Below the pieces are notes generated by a model. It worked only from the letters and a program-made list of their open reading frames with translations. It was not told the DNA's origin and made no database searches. From an uncultured Flavobacteriales bacterium (GTDB lineage Bacteria; Bacteroidota; Bacteroidia; Flavobacteriales; Weeksellaceae), in assembly GCA_937876095.1 (NCBI GenBank), contig CALFIE010000085.1, forward strand, positions 1-25,077: a stretch of 25,077 nt of DNA, written 5' to 3'. Of this stretch, positions 15,365 through 24,410 are shown piece by piece (the stretch's first letter is position 1; each line of letters begins with the position of its first letter). A program made the translations under genes and the position numbers.

Positions 15365-16573
15365 TTAAGACATCTGTTTACTTTTTGGTGGTAAAATTTG
15401 TAAATGATGGTCTAATATTTTGCAGGCTGCTTCATCTAATTGATTATGTATAACTTCTTCATTTTTAGATTTATAAACAATCCCGATATGATAATCCATT
15501 GGTAAGAATTTCACTACTTCATCGCATGCAAATTCTTCGGTTTCAGGATGAAAATCTTTGGTAAGTGCAATAATTAATCCTGAAAAAAATCCGGTAGGTT
15601 TTGGTGTTAAATATGCTTGGTTTCTAAGTAAAGCATCTTCTAATTTTGCCCATTCTCTCCAAATATTTACATTGGTTGCCGCTTCTACCAAATCCGGAAT
15701 ATGTGCACCACCAACTCTGGATGAAGTTTCTAGAAAATAATATTTCCCATCGTTACCACGAATGTATTCGCTGTGAGTTGCACCGTGTACAATTCCAAAA
15801 TTTTTAAAAAGTTCGGTATTTATTTTATTTAATGCTACAAATTCTTCGGAATAGCGATTAAGTGTTTTGGTTCGGAAAACACCACCTTCGTGTGAAACTT
15901 GCATTGGTGGAGATAAATATTTGGAGCAGCAAGTAAACACAATTTCTTTATTATAAACCAAACTATCTACGTGATACACATCACCTGGTTTGAAACTTTC
16001 TAATAAAAATTGGTATCTGTTTTCTCCTAAATTTTCTACGGCAGTCCACAATTCTTCTTCGGAATGTATTTTTTTTATTCCACTTGCAGATGCTTCTGAG
16101 CGAGGTTTCAGAACATAAGGTGCAGGAACTTTTTCTATAAATTCTTTGATTTTTTCATCATTAAAAATTGCAGTAAATTCTGGAACATTGATTCCTGAGT
16201 CTTTGGCTTTTTGTCTCATTGCCAATTTATCTCTGAAATAGCGATGCGTGGTTTGTCCCATTCCTGGAATTCTAAAATTTTCTCTTAAGAGTGCTGCTTT
16301 TTCTACATCGAAATCATCTAATGCAACTACTGCATCTATTTTGTTTTCTTTCATAAGGTAAGAAAATCCTTGTACTAGGTGATCCAAATTCCAAACAGAA
16401 GGTTCAGATTCGTGCATATAGTACACTTGGTCTATTGCATTCCAAGGCCAATTTTTATCTCTCAGATTTTCAGAAGTAATGAGGATGACTTTGTTGCCGA
16501 GTTTCTTCATTTCATCCATAAAATCATATCCTTTGTAATAACAAGAAATACAGACAATCGTTTTCATCTTCAT
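15365..16573 (-). CDS. ATP-grasp ligase (carbamoyl-phosphate-synthase-like subgroup)
   Basis: This roughly 402-residue ATP-grasp protein resembles the subgroup that includes BacD and D-Ala-D-Ala-type dipeptide ligases. The N-terminal domain begins KTIVCISCYYKGYDFMDEMKKLG. VALDDFDVEKAALLRE precedes the ATP-grasp fold proper. PYVLKPRSEASASGIKKI gives the Lys and small-residue loop (about 153-170). YYFLETSSRVGGAHIPDLVEAATNVNIWREW carries the metal-binding Glu and the closing helix. I chose the ATG at 16573; another lies 6 bases downstream. The frame extends eight codons further upstream, but those residues are atypical for the fold. It is 39 bp upstream of the esterase. The likely role is coupling amino acids or similar units. 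Confidence 0.85.
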   Translation of the reverse strand: MKMKTIVCISCYYKGYDFMDEMKKLGNKVILITSENLRDKNWPWNAIDQVYYMHESEPSVWNLDHLVQGFSYLMKENKIDAVVALDDFDVEKAALLRENFRIPGMGQTTHRYFRDKLAMRQKAKDSGINVPEFTAIFNDEKIKEFIEKVPAPYVLKPRSEASASGIKKIHSEEELWTAVENLGENRYQFLLESFKPGDVYHVDSLVYNKEIVFTCCSKYLSPPMQVSHEGGVFRTKTLNRYSEEFVALNKINTELFKNFGIVHGATHSEYIRGNDGKYYFLETSSRVGGAHIPDLVEAATNVNIWREWAKLEDALLRNQAYLTPKPTGFFSGLIIALTKDFHPETEEFACDEVVKFLPMDYHIGIVYKSKNEEVIHNQLDEAACKILDHHLQILPPKSKQMS

Positions 16574-16717
16574 ATAATAATATTTAAGTATTAACAAATT
16601 TTCAAAAAAGAATCCTGTTTTTTATTAAATTATTAATAGTAATTATCAAGAATAAGTTCGAATTTGAAAATTCATTTTCAATTATACAGCGTTTTTTTTA
16701 GAAAAACTAATTTTTTT

Positions 16718-18124
16718 CTACAAATTTTCCAAAAAATCTACCAAAAGTTGTATTCCGTAACCTGTTGCTGCTTTTTCTTTGCTATAAATTGTATTTCCGA
16801 AGGCAACTCCTGCAATATCTAGGTGCGCCCAATTCGGATGTGACTCTATAAATTGTTCTAAAAATTTGGCTGCTACAATGCAATCTCCGAAAGGTTTTGA
16901 GGAAATATTTTTGAAATCTGCAACTTCTGAGGTGAAGTCATCTTTCCAAACGTCCCAAAGTGGAAGATTCCACAATCGTTGATTGGTTTTGTCGGCAGAT
17001 TGAAGCAAGGCGTTTTTCAGTTGGTCATTGTTAGAAAACAAGGCACCACAAGTATTCCCAAACATACGCACAGAACTGCCTGTAAGAGTTGCCAAATCGA
17101 TTAAAGCATCGGTTTCAAAATTTTTGGCGAGGTAAGACAGACCATCAGCAAGTGTCATTCTGCCTTCTGCATCGGTGTTTAGAACTTCTATGGTTTTTCC
17201 GTTGTACGCTGTGATAACATCGCTTGGTAGAAATGCTTCGGCTGAAACCGCATTATCCGTAATTGGTAAAATAGCCACCAAATTGATGGGTAATTGCAAT
17301 TCTGCGGCTGCAATCAGCGTACCAATTACCGCAGTTGCACCACCTAAATCCGACTTCATATAATGCATATTTTCAGAGGGTTTTATAGAAATTCCACCCG
17401 TATCAAAAAGTACACATTTACCAACTAAACCTACGGTTTTTGCAGACTTATTTGGAGAATGGTATTCTAAAATCGTGAAAGCCGCCTCTTGCGAACTGCC
17501 CTGATTGACCGATAAAAAAGCACCTAAACCAAGTTCTGTCGATTTTTTTTGATTAAAAATTTGTATGTTGAATTGGTGTTTTTGGGCAATTTCTTGCAGA
17601 AATTGGGTGATTTGCGGTACCTTTTTGTAGTTCGCAGGTTTGTTGAGCCAATCTTTGCAGGCAAATTCACCTTCGCAGAAAGCCAAAATTCGCTGTTGAA
17701 TTTTCACTAATGATTCTTCCGAAAATTCAGGTACAACCAAGTTAAAATCGTCTTCATAAAAAGGATGCTCTGCACGAAAAGGATATTGGTAAGTACCTAA
17801 AAATAAGCCAATTAACGCATATTCTGTTTGTTCATTTTTTAAACCAAAAGTTTGAATTAATGTGCTGCTTGCAGCCATTTTTTTTCTGAAATCGTAGGCA
17901 AATTTTGCGGCAACTTCTTGTATTTCAAAATTTTTGGGTTCGCTACCCAAACCAATCAGAAAATCTACTTTCCCTTCTTTACTAATGATGAAAAACTCAT
18001 TTTTTTTCCCTGAAAAAAAAGCGGTTGCATCTTTTATAGCGTTGCTTTTCCAAGAATCTTCGGTGTAGAAACAGAAATGTTGAAGTGGAGTAGTGTTATT
18101 TTCTTTGGTAATATTAATTTTCAT
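16718..18124 (-). CDS. pepA: M17 leucyl aminopeptidase family protein
   Basis: This 468-residue two-metal aminopeptidase matches the M17 family from residue 225 on. VGLVGKCVLFDTGGISIKP holds Lys236 and Asp241. MHYMKSDLGGA holds Asp259. NTDAEGRMTLADGL holds Asp318, Glu320 and Arg322, so the metal and catalytic residues are intact. The N-terminal half is the usual variable macro-like domain. The frame is open for 42 codons upstream, inside the esterase gene, but ATG 18124 is the natural start: it lies 14 bp after the esterase stop and the protein then has normal M17 length. Because it stands in the ligase cluster it could trim a peptide product or recycle it, or it may be a housekeeping peptidase. 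Confidence 0.92.
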   Translation of the reverse strand: MKINITKENNTTPLQHFCFYTEDSWKSNAIKDATAFFSGKKNEFFIISKEGKVDFLIGLGSEPKNFEIQEVAAKFAYDFRKKMAASSTLIQTFGLKNEQTEYALIGLFLGTYQYPFRAEHPFYEDDFNLVVPEFSEESLVKIQQRILAFCEGEFACKDWLNKPANYKKVPQITQFLQEIAQKHQFNIQIFNQKKSTELGLGAFLSVNQGSSQEAAFTILEYHSPNKSAKTVGLVGKCVLFDTGGISIKPSENMHYMKSDLGGATAVIGTLIAAAELQLPINLVAILPITDNAVSAEAFLPSDVITAYNGKTIEVLNTDAEGRMTLADGLSYLAKNFETDALIDLATLTGSSVRMFGNTCGALFSNNDQLKNALLQSADKTNQRLWNLPLWDVWKDDFTSEVADFKNISSKPFGDCIVAAKFLEQFIESHPNWAHLDIAGVAFGNTIYSKEKAATGYGIQLLVDFLENL

Positions 18125-18138
18125 AGTAAATTTATCAA

Positions 18139-19275
18139 TTATTTTATAGGATTTTCGGCTGCAATTCGTATTTTTTCGGCGAGTTCTTTTGGATCTTCTT
18201 TGGTGTCGTAGAACAGCCATTCCATTGCTCTCGGGAATTCTTGAGACCAATAGAATTCCTTGTGTTCACCTTCACTATTGATGCTCAATTTGAACTCAAA
18301 TTGTACCGAATATTTGGTTTCAGAATGTTCCATTTTTTCTTCGAATTCTAGCATTTTTTTAACCATTTCGGAGCCTTCTTTTTCGCCTCCGTACATATAA
18401 ATTTTGGTTTCGTAAGGATTGTTGAAGTTCATCATCGGAAAATCATTGTCGGGATTTACCCAAAGTGATGGCGAAAAAATTAATAATTTAGAATAGACTT
18501 CAGGATACAAAAAACCACCATAAATACTTATAAGTCCGCCTAAAGAACTGCCGCCAATTCCGGTGAATTCGCGCTCTTGTTTGGTTCTGTACACAGAATC
18601 TACGTAAGGCTTCAAAGTATCTGCCAAAAATCGCACATATTTTTTGCCTTCTGCATTTTTAGAAATCGAGTCGTGTTCCAGTACATACTCGTCTATACGA
18701 TCGTCGTGACCGTTCTCTATAGCTATGATGATGATGTCACCACGACCATATTCAGCCAAAATGGACATTTTTTTATCGATTTCCCAATTTCCGTATGTAG
18801 AACCTTCATTAAACAAATTTTGTGCATCTTGCAGATACAAGACAGGATAATTTTTGACGGTTTGGTGATAATTATAAGGTAACAAAGCCCAAATTTTTCG
18901 GGTTTTGTTGAGTTGAGGAAGGTAGAATTTCTCTGAAATAATTTCTACCACCGGAAAAAACTCTTTTTTGAAAGGTCCCCAATTAATACGCCATTTTTCT
19001 ACCATATTGTAGTTTTGTGGCATGTTTCGAGTTGTTTTTCGGTTTGGTGTGATGTTCCCAAACCGGTCGATTTCTACGTTTTCCCAACCACCACGTGTAA
19101 ATTTGTATTCAATATTTTCTGGGAGCAATTGTTCATCTATATCTATGTAATAGGTTTGCTCATCTATTGCGGTTAACAAAAAATGGGCATCTCTTGGATC
19201 CCAATTGTTGAAATTTCCAGTTATATAGACCGGTCTAGAATCTACTTCATCTGATTTTAGGTTAAATCTCACCAT
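18139..19275 (-). CDS. Esterase with N-terminal CBM48/E-set-like domain
   Basis: This 378-residue protein starts with a domain resembling the glycogen-binding E-set fold. RPVYITGNFNNWDP (14-27) and a later ENIEYKFTRGGWENVEIDRFGN carry the 'GdFNnWd...YKF' pattern of CBM48/CBM20 modules. From about residue 110 follows a Fes-type esterase: PVLYLQDAQNLF, IIIIAIENG, GIGGSSLGGLISIYGG with Ser244 as nucleophile, and IFSPSLW. HKEFYW near residue 338 gives the His. There is no signal peptide. It is the first gene of the minus-strand run and is divergent from glgB across 204 bp, so a link to glycogen is possible. A sugar-ester or phosphate-free polyglucan role is guesswork. Confidence 0.82.
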   Translation of the reverse strand: MVRFNLKSDEVDSRPVYITGNFNNWDPRDAHFLLTAIDEQTYYIDIDEQLLPENIEYKFTRGGWENVEIDRFGNITPNRKTTRNMPQNYNMVEKWRINWGPFKKEFFPVVEIISEKFYLPQLNKTRKIWALLPYNYHQTVKNYPVLYLQDAQNLFNEGSTYGNWEIDKKMSILAEYGRGDIIIIAIENGHDDRIDEYVLEHDSISKNAEGKKYVRFLADTLKPYVDSVYRTKQEREFTGIGGSSLGGLISIYGGFLYPEVYSKLLIFSPSLWVNPDNDFPMMNFNNPYETKIYMYGGEKEGSEMVKKMLEFEEKMEHSETKYSVQFEFKLSINSEGEHKEFYWSQEFPRAMEWLFYDTKEDPKELAEKIRIAAENPIK

Positions 19276-19479
19276 TTCTTGCTTGTACTTTTTTTGAAAG
19301 ATAAAAGTAAAGAATTTATTTGGTTCGGGTGCTTCATTTCGTTTTTTTAATTAAAATTTTGAAAATGGATTTTAAGCACAACTATTTATAGTAAAACCTA
19401 ATTTTTTTTGGTGTTGATGCAGATTTATTACTAACTTGCTATGTGAAAATTGTTTCTAGCATTTCATACTAATAAATCA
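19276..19479. promoter_or_regulatory. Divergent intergenic region between the ligase-cluster run and glgB
   Basis: These 204 bp separate two outward-facing gene sets and must carry at least one promoter for each. The sequence is AT-rich, with T and A tracts (around 19345 and 19400). I could not find a perfect TTTG / TAnnTTTG pair on either strand, nor a clear operator palindrome. Confidence 0.4.
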
Positions 19480-21408
19480 ATGGAAAAAGTCCTACCATAT
19501 TCACTTTTTACCGATCAAGATATTTATCTTTTTAGAGAAGGGAAGCACTACCAATTGTACAAAAAATTTGGTTCGCACGATGCACAAGTTGATGGTAAAG
19601 ATGGGGTGTATTTTGCAGTTTGGGCGCCTTTTGCTGAACAAGTTTCGGTCATAGGAGATTTCAATAATTGGGAGGTTGCAGAACACTTATTGTTTCCGAG
19701 ATGGGACGAATCAGGAATTTGGGAAGGATTTATTCCCAACTTGAAATGGGGAGACATTTACAAATATGCCATCACTACCAAAAATGGTGAAATTTTGCAA
19801 AAAGGAGATCCTTATGCAGTTTGTTGGGAACAAAATATACAAGCAGCATCGGTAATTTCTACCACTTGGTTTGAGTGGAATGATCAGGATTGGATGAACA
19901 AAAGAGCCGAGAGAAATTCCTTCAATTCACCTTGGTCAGTCTACGAAATGCACCTCGCTTCTTGGATGCGTGGAACAGACGATCCCGAGAAATTTTTTAA
20001 TTATAAAGAAATTGCAGAAAGATTGGTGAATTACATCAAAAAAATGAATTTTACTCACGTAGAATTTATGCCAGTGATGGAATATCCTTATGATCCAAGT
20101 TGGGGCTACCAAATTACCGGATTTTTTGCGGCAACTTCGCGCTTTGGTTCACCACAAGATTTGATGTATCTTATAAATGAACTCCACCGAAACGAAATCG
20201 GGGTAATTCTGGATTGGGTGCCATCTCATTTTCCGGGAGATGCAAATGGTTTGCATTTTTTTGATGGAACTTTTTTGTATGAGCACGAAGATCTTAGAAA
20301 AGGTTTTCACCCAGAATGGAATTCCTATATTTTCAATTATGGGAGACCAGAAGTGAAATCGTTTTTGATTTCTAATGCTGTTTTTTGGCTCGATCGTTAT
20401 CACGCAGATGGACTTCGTGTAGATGCGGTAACCTCTATGTTGCATCTGGATTATGCCAGAAATGCAGGAGAATGGGAACCCAATATTTTTGGAGGAAATG
20501 TCAATCTGGAAGCCAAACAATTTTTACAGGATTTTAATACCACCATTAATGAAAATTTTCCTGCTGTAATGACCATTGCAGAAGAAAGTTCTGATTTCCC
20601 AATGCTTACAAAATCTGTAAAAGATGGCGGAATTGGTTTCGGTATGAAGTGGATGATGGGATGGATGCACGATACACTGAAATATTTCAAAGAAGATCCA
20701 CTTCATAGAAGATATCATCACCGTAAGATTACTTTTACGATGATGTATATGTTCAATGAGAAATATATGTTGCCACTTTCTCACGATGAGGTGGTACATG
20801 GTAAATCCAGTCTTATCTATAAAATGTCAGGAGATGAATGGCGAAAATTTGCAAATTTGCGTGCGATGTACACGTATATGTACACACTTCCAGGTGCGAA
20901 ATTGCTTTTTATGGGTGACGAATTTGCACAAACACACGAGTGGAATTTCACCCAAAGTTTAGATTGGCATTTGCTAGAATTCACAGTACATTTGGGAGTC
21001 CAAAATTTTGTAAAAGACCTTAATTTTCTCTACCGTACACAAACTGCACTCTACCAAAATCAATTTGATAGAAACTGTTTTGAGTGGATTGAGGCAGATG
21101 ATGAGAACAACTCTGTATTTATCTATTTACGAAAAGGCAATGCAGAAAACGATGTACTGATGGTGATTCTGAACCTTACACCACGAGTTTTGGACTACAA
21201 AATCCCAACCAAAAAAAATACCAATTGGGAAGTATTGCTAAATTCTGATGATAAAAAGTACGCAGGTAGCGGAACCAAAATTAAAATCGTAGAAAACCTT
21301 GAAGAACAAAATAGCAGCATCAATCTACCTCCACTTTCGGGAGTGGTGCTGAAACAAATAAATAATTTGAAAAGAAAATATACAAACAATTTATCTAATT
21401 ATAAGTAA
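19480..21408 (+). CDS. glgB: 1,4-alpha-glucan (glycogen) branching enzyme
   Basis: This 642-residue GH13 branching enzyme moves alpha-1,4 glucan segments to alpha-1,6 positions. It has an N-terminal CBM48 (YFAVWAPFAEQVSVIGDFNNW). The GH13 barrel motifs are ILDWVPSHF, DGLRVDAVTSMLHLDY (nucleophile Asp315), MTIAEESSDFP (acid/base Glu368) and LPLSHDEVVHGK (Asp436). A C-terminal beta domain ends with VVLKQINN. I chose ATG 19480 (MEKVLPYSLF); an upstream TTG at 19450 would add ten residues with no family support. It is followed by a repeat element of about 200 bp before glgA, which may separate transcription. The last dozen residues (KRKYTNNLSNYK) look like a non-conserved tail. Confidence 0.95.
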   Translation: MEKVLPYSLFTDQDIYLFREGKHYQLYKKFGSHDAQVDGKDGVYFAVWAPFAEQVSVIGDFNNWEVAEHLLFPRWDESGIWEGFIPNLKWGDIYKYAITTKNGEILQKGDPYAVCWEQNIQAASVISTTWFEWNDQDWMNKRAERNSFNSPWSVYEMHLASWMRGTDDPEKFFNYKEIAERLVNYIKKMNFTHVEFMPVMEYPYDPSWGYQITGFFAATSRFGSPQDLMYLINELHRNEIGVILDWVPSHFPGDANGLHFFDGTFLYEHEDLRKGFHPEWNSYIFNYGRPEVKSFLISNAVFWLDRYHADGLRVDAVTSMLHLDYARNAGEWEPNIFGGNVNLEAKQFLQDFNTTINENFPAVMTIAEESSDFPMLTKSVKDGGIGFGMKWMMGWMHDTLKYFKEDPLHRRYHHRKITFTMMYMFNEKYMLPLSHDEVVHGKSSLIYKMSGDEWRKFANLRAMYTYMYTLPGAKLLFMGDEFAQTHEWNFTQSLDWHLLEFTVHLGVQNFVKDLNFLYRTQTALYQNQFDRNCFEWIEADDENNSVFIYLRKGNAENDVLMVILNLTPRVLDYKIPTKKNTNWEVLLNSDDKKYAGSGTKIKIVENLEEQNSSINLPPLSGVVLKQINNLKRKYTNNLSNYK

Positions 21409-21414
21409 AAATTT

Positions 21415-21613
21415 TTAACCACAAATCGAAGATTCGAGATAGTCAAAAGTAACAGAATAATTATTTTTAAATTTTAAGATAAAATAAAATTTTTAAAAGA
21501 ACTCAAAAATTTGAAATTCTTGGGATTTCAAATAGAAAATCTTTGATTTTCAACTTTTATAACCTTTTGGATTTCTTTATCGAAATTAGTTCTTTTGTTA
21601 CTTTTGTGGTTAA
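21415..21613 (-). repeat. MITE-like dispersed repeat, copy 2 (inverted)
   Basis: This roughly 199-bp element is the inverted homologue of copy 1 (10104-10310). Both ends read TTAACCACAAA in the outward direction (21415-21425 and the complement at 21603-21613). One end carries an insertion with the CGAAGATTCG hairpin. An internal hairpin, TTTGAAAT (21510-21517) against ATTTCAAA (21525-21532), corresponds to the GAAATCC hairpin of copy 1. It occupies nearly the whole glgB-glgA gap and ends 30 bp before the glgA start. A TACTTTTG sequence at 21599-21606 resembles a -7 box, but no TTTG lies at the right distance. Confidence 0.7.
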
Positions 21614-21643
21614 TAAAAAATTGTTTGTACAAAACCAAAAAAT

Positions 21644-23050
21644 ATGAAGATTTTTCACCTTTCTATGGAGTGTTATCCTGTTGCAAAAGTAGGCGGATTG
21701 GCAGATGTAGTTGGAGCTTTACCAAAATATTTGAACAAAATAGATGGAGTAGAAGCAAGCGTGGTAATGCCTTGGTACAACAAACCATTTGTAAACCAGC
21801 ACGAGTTCGATATTGTTTTTGATGGATTTATTCATCAAAGTTATCATATGTACCAAGTACAAGTGATGAAAGAGCGACACCAAACTTTGGGATTTGATTT
21901 GTATTTGGTGAAAATCCCAGGATTACTCGATCGTGATAATCCTTATGGTTACAGTGATGAGAACGAACAGTTTATCGCTTTTCAGCACGGCGTTTTGCAT
22001 TGGTTAAGTGCTATGCAATTTCGTCCAGATGTTTTGCATTGTCACGATTATCACACTGGATTGGTTCCTTTTTTAATAGAAAATTCTCCAGAATTTCAAT
22101 TTCTGAAAGGCGTGAAAACTATAGGAACCATACACAACGGAGAATATCAAGGAGCAATGAGTTGGGAGATGTCAAGTTATTTACCACATTTTGATGGTTT
22201 GAAATGGGGACTTCTAGATTGGGATCGCCGAATAAATCCATTGGCAAGTTTGTTGAAATGTGCACATTCTTTCAATGCAGTTTCACGTGGATATTTAGAG
22301 GAATTGTTCACCGATTTCAGGGGTTTAGAAACCTTGGTTCGGCAAGAATCAGACAAAGCCTACGGAATTATCAATGGAATAGACACCGAAGTTTGGAATC
22401 CCAAAACCGATCCTATGATTCATCACCATTATTCTGAAAAAGATGCGATCATTGGGAAAGCCAAAAATAAATTAGCAATTTGTGAAGAATATGGCTTGAA
22501 TCCTGATCTACCACTTTTTGCGTTTATTGGCAGATTTGCAGGCGAAAAAGGCGCCGATTTGCTCCCAGAAATTGTTAGAAGGAGTATTCAGGAAACCAAT
22601 GGTACACTCAATATCATTATTTTAGGTTCTGGTAATAGCTATATTGAAGATAAACTAAAAGAGTACAACTATATATATAGCAATTTTGCACTTGATTTAG
22701 GGTACAAAGAAGCCCTTTCTCACCAGATTTATGCTTCTGCAGATTTTCTATTAATGCCTTCTAGAGTAGAACCTTGTGGTCTAAATCAGATGTATGCTAT
22801 GCGCTACGGAACAATCCCAATTGTCAGATATACCGGTGGTTTGCGAGATACCGTAGAAGATATTTCTACAGGAGGTAGTGGTCTTAATTTTTCTGCTGCA
22901 AGTGTAGAGGATGTTTTGCATGCAATCAAGAGAGCATTATTTATTTATCAAGACAAAGAAATTTTTAAAAAATTGGTGATTTCTAATATGAATTTCGATT
23001 TTTCTTGGGAAAAATCTGCAGAAAATTATGTACATTTATACTTCCATTAA
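21644..23050 (+). CDS. glgA: Glycogen/starch synthase (GT5)
   Basis: This 468-residue GT5 enzyme transfers glucose from ADP-glucose to the non-reducing end of glycogen. MKIFHLSMECYPVAKVGGLADVVGALPKYL is the classical N-terminus, with Lys15 in the KVGGL ADP-glucose loop. TIHNGEYQG and the second Rossmann domain follow. FIGRFAGEKGADLL carries Arg297 and Lys302. PSRVEPCGLNQMYAMRYGTIPIVRYTGGLRDTV carries Glu376 of the EPCGL motif. Length is normal for the family. It lies between glgB and glgC in the same direction; glgC begins 69 bp downstream. Confidence 0.95.
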   Translation: MKIFHLSMECYPVAKVGGLADVVGALPKYLNKIDGVEASVVMPWYNKPFVNQHEFDIVFDGFIHQSYHMYQVQVMKERHQTLGFDLYLVKIPGLLDRDNPYGYSDENEQFIAFQHGVLHWLSAMQFRPDVLHCHDYHTGLVPFLIENSPEFQFLKGVKTIGTIHNGEYQGAMSWEMSSYLPHFDGLKWGLLDWDRRINPLASLLKCAHSFNAVSRGYLEELFTDFRGLETLVRQESDKAYGIINGIDTEVWNPKTDPMIHHHYSEKDAIIGKAKNKLAICEEYGLNPDLPLFAFIGRFAGEKGADLLPEIVRRSIQETNGTLNIIILGSGNSYIEDKLKEYNYIYSNFALDLGYKEALSHQIYASADFLLMPSRVEPCGLNQMYAMRYGTIPIVRYTGGLRDTVEDISTGGSGLNFSAASVEDVLHAIKRALFIYQDKEIFKKLVISNMNFDFSWEKSAENYVHLYFH

Positions 23051-23119
23051 TTTTTATTAATCTTGATGAATTATTGTAAATAATTGATTATTTTCGAACA
23101 GTTCAAAAAATATATTTTT

Positions 23120-24388
23120 ATGAAACCCAGTGTCATTTCAATCGTTTTAGGTGGAGGTAGAGGAACCCGATTATTTCCACTCACGTATTCCCGTTCAAAA
23201 CCTGCAGTTCCTATTGCCGGAAAGTATCGTTTGGTAGATATTCCGATTTCTAATTGCCTGAATTCAGGATTTAATAGGATTATGGTACTTACCCAATTCA
23301 ATTCGGCTTCACTGAACTCACACATCAAAAATTCTTTTCATTTTGATATTTTCAGCAAAGGATTTGTAGATATTTTGGCGGCAGAACAAAACGTAGAAAA
23401 TGACCAATGGTACCAAGGTACTGCAGATGCAGTACGACAGTCTATGAAACACTTAGAGAAGTACGATTATGATTATATTTTGATACTTTCTGGCGACCAA
23501 TTGTACCAAATGGATTTCAGGAAAATGATAGATTTCCATATCGAAAATCAAGGAGAAATTACCATTGCAACCATTCCTGTAAATGCACACGATGCAACTG
23601 GTTTCGGAATTTTGAAATCTGATGACGAAGGTAACATTACCTCATTTATAGAAAAACCTAATGCAGACATTTTGCACGAGTGGAAATCTGATGTTTCCGA
23701 AAAAAGTAAAAACGAAGGCAAAGAATACCTCGCATCTATGGGAATCTACGTTTTTGGCAAAGAAATTTTGAAAAAAATGTTCCAGGAAGATCCAGGTGAT
23801 GATTTCGGTGGCGAACTCATTCCCAACGGAATTGGGAAACACAAAACCCTTAGTTATCAGTACGATGGATATTGGACTGATATTGGTACTATACAGTCGT
23901 TTTACGATGCCAATATAGATTTGGCGCAAGATTTCCCGAAATTCAATCTGTTTTCTACCAGTCCGGTCTATACCAGAGCCAGAATGTTACCACCTACCAA
24001 AATAAATGGTTCTTATGTGAGTAGAGCTGTTTTTGGGGATGGCTCCATCATTATGGCAGATAAAATAGAAAATTCGGTTATTGGTAACCGAACCAGAATA
24101 GACAAAGGCAGTACTGTAGTAAGTTCTTACATTATGGGTGCAGATTTTTACCAATCAACCGCCGAAATTGTAGAAAACGAGCGACTTGGCGAACCCAATC
24201 TCGGAGTAGGGAAATATTGCTACATAGAACGCGCAATTATCGATAAAAACGCCAAAATCGGGAACAATGTACGCATCATAGGAAACCGAAACATTCCAGA
24301 TGGTGATTACGAAACACACTCCATAAAAGACGGAATCGTAGTTGTAAAAAAAGGCGCTGTAATTATCGATGGTACGCATATTCCGTAG
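23120..24388 (+). CDS. glgC: Glucose-1-phosphate adenylyltransferase (ADP-glucose pyrophosphorylase)
   Basis: This 422-residue enzyme makes ADP-glucose from ATP and glucose-1-phosphate for the upstream synthase. SIVLGGGRGTRLFPLTYSRSKPAVPIAGKYRLVDIPISNCLNSG is the nucleotidyltransferase start. WYQGTADAVRQ, ILSGDQLYQMD and TSFIEKPNAD follow. Near the end is a left-handed beta-helix with hexapeptide-like repeats (GNRTRIDKGSTVVSSY, IIDKNAKIGNNVRIIGN). I chose ATG 23120 (MKPSVISIVLGGG), because the longer frame begins with a TTG at 23084 and adds 12 non-conserved residues. The allosteric site cannot be judged by eye. Confidence 0.95.
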   Translation: MKPSVISIVLGGGRGTRLFPLTYSRSKPAVPIAGKYRLVDIPISNCLNSGFNRIMVLTQFNSASLNSHIKNSFHFDIFSKGFVDILAAEQNVENDQWYQGTADAVRQSMKHLEKYDYDYILILSGDQLYQMDFRKMIDFHIENQGEITIATIPVNAHDATGFGILKSDDEGNITSFIEKPNADILHEWKSDVSEKSKNEGKEYLASMGIYVFGKEILKKMFQEDPGDDFGGELIPNGIGKHKTLSYQYDGYWTDIGTIQSFYDANIDLAQDFPKFNLFSTSPVYTRARMLPPTKINGSYVSRAVFGDGSIIMADKIENSVIGNRTRIDKGSTVVSSYIMGADFYQSTAEIVENERLGEPNLGVGKYCYIERAIIDKNAKIGNNVRIIGNRNIPDGDYETHSIKDGIVVVKKGAVIIDGTHIP

Positions 24389-24410
24389 GTAGTGGCAATT
24401 ATTCCAAAAA

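Noticed and set aside
18125..18250. Extended aminopeptidase overlapping the esterase gene
   Set aside because: The 42 extra codons lie in the esterase coding region, are rich in Arg and Lys, and are unlike any M17 N-terminus.
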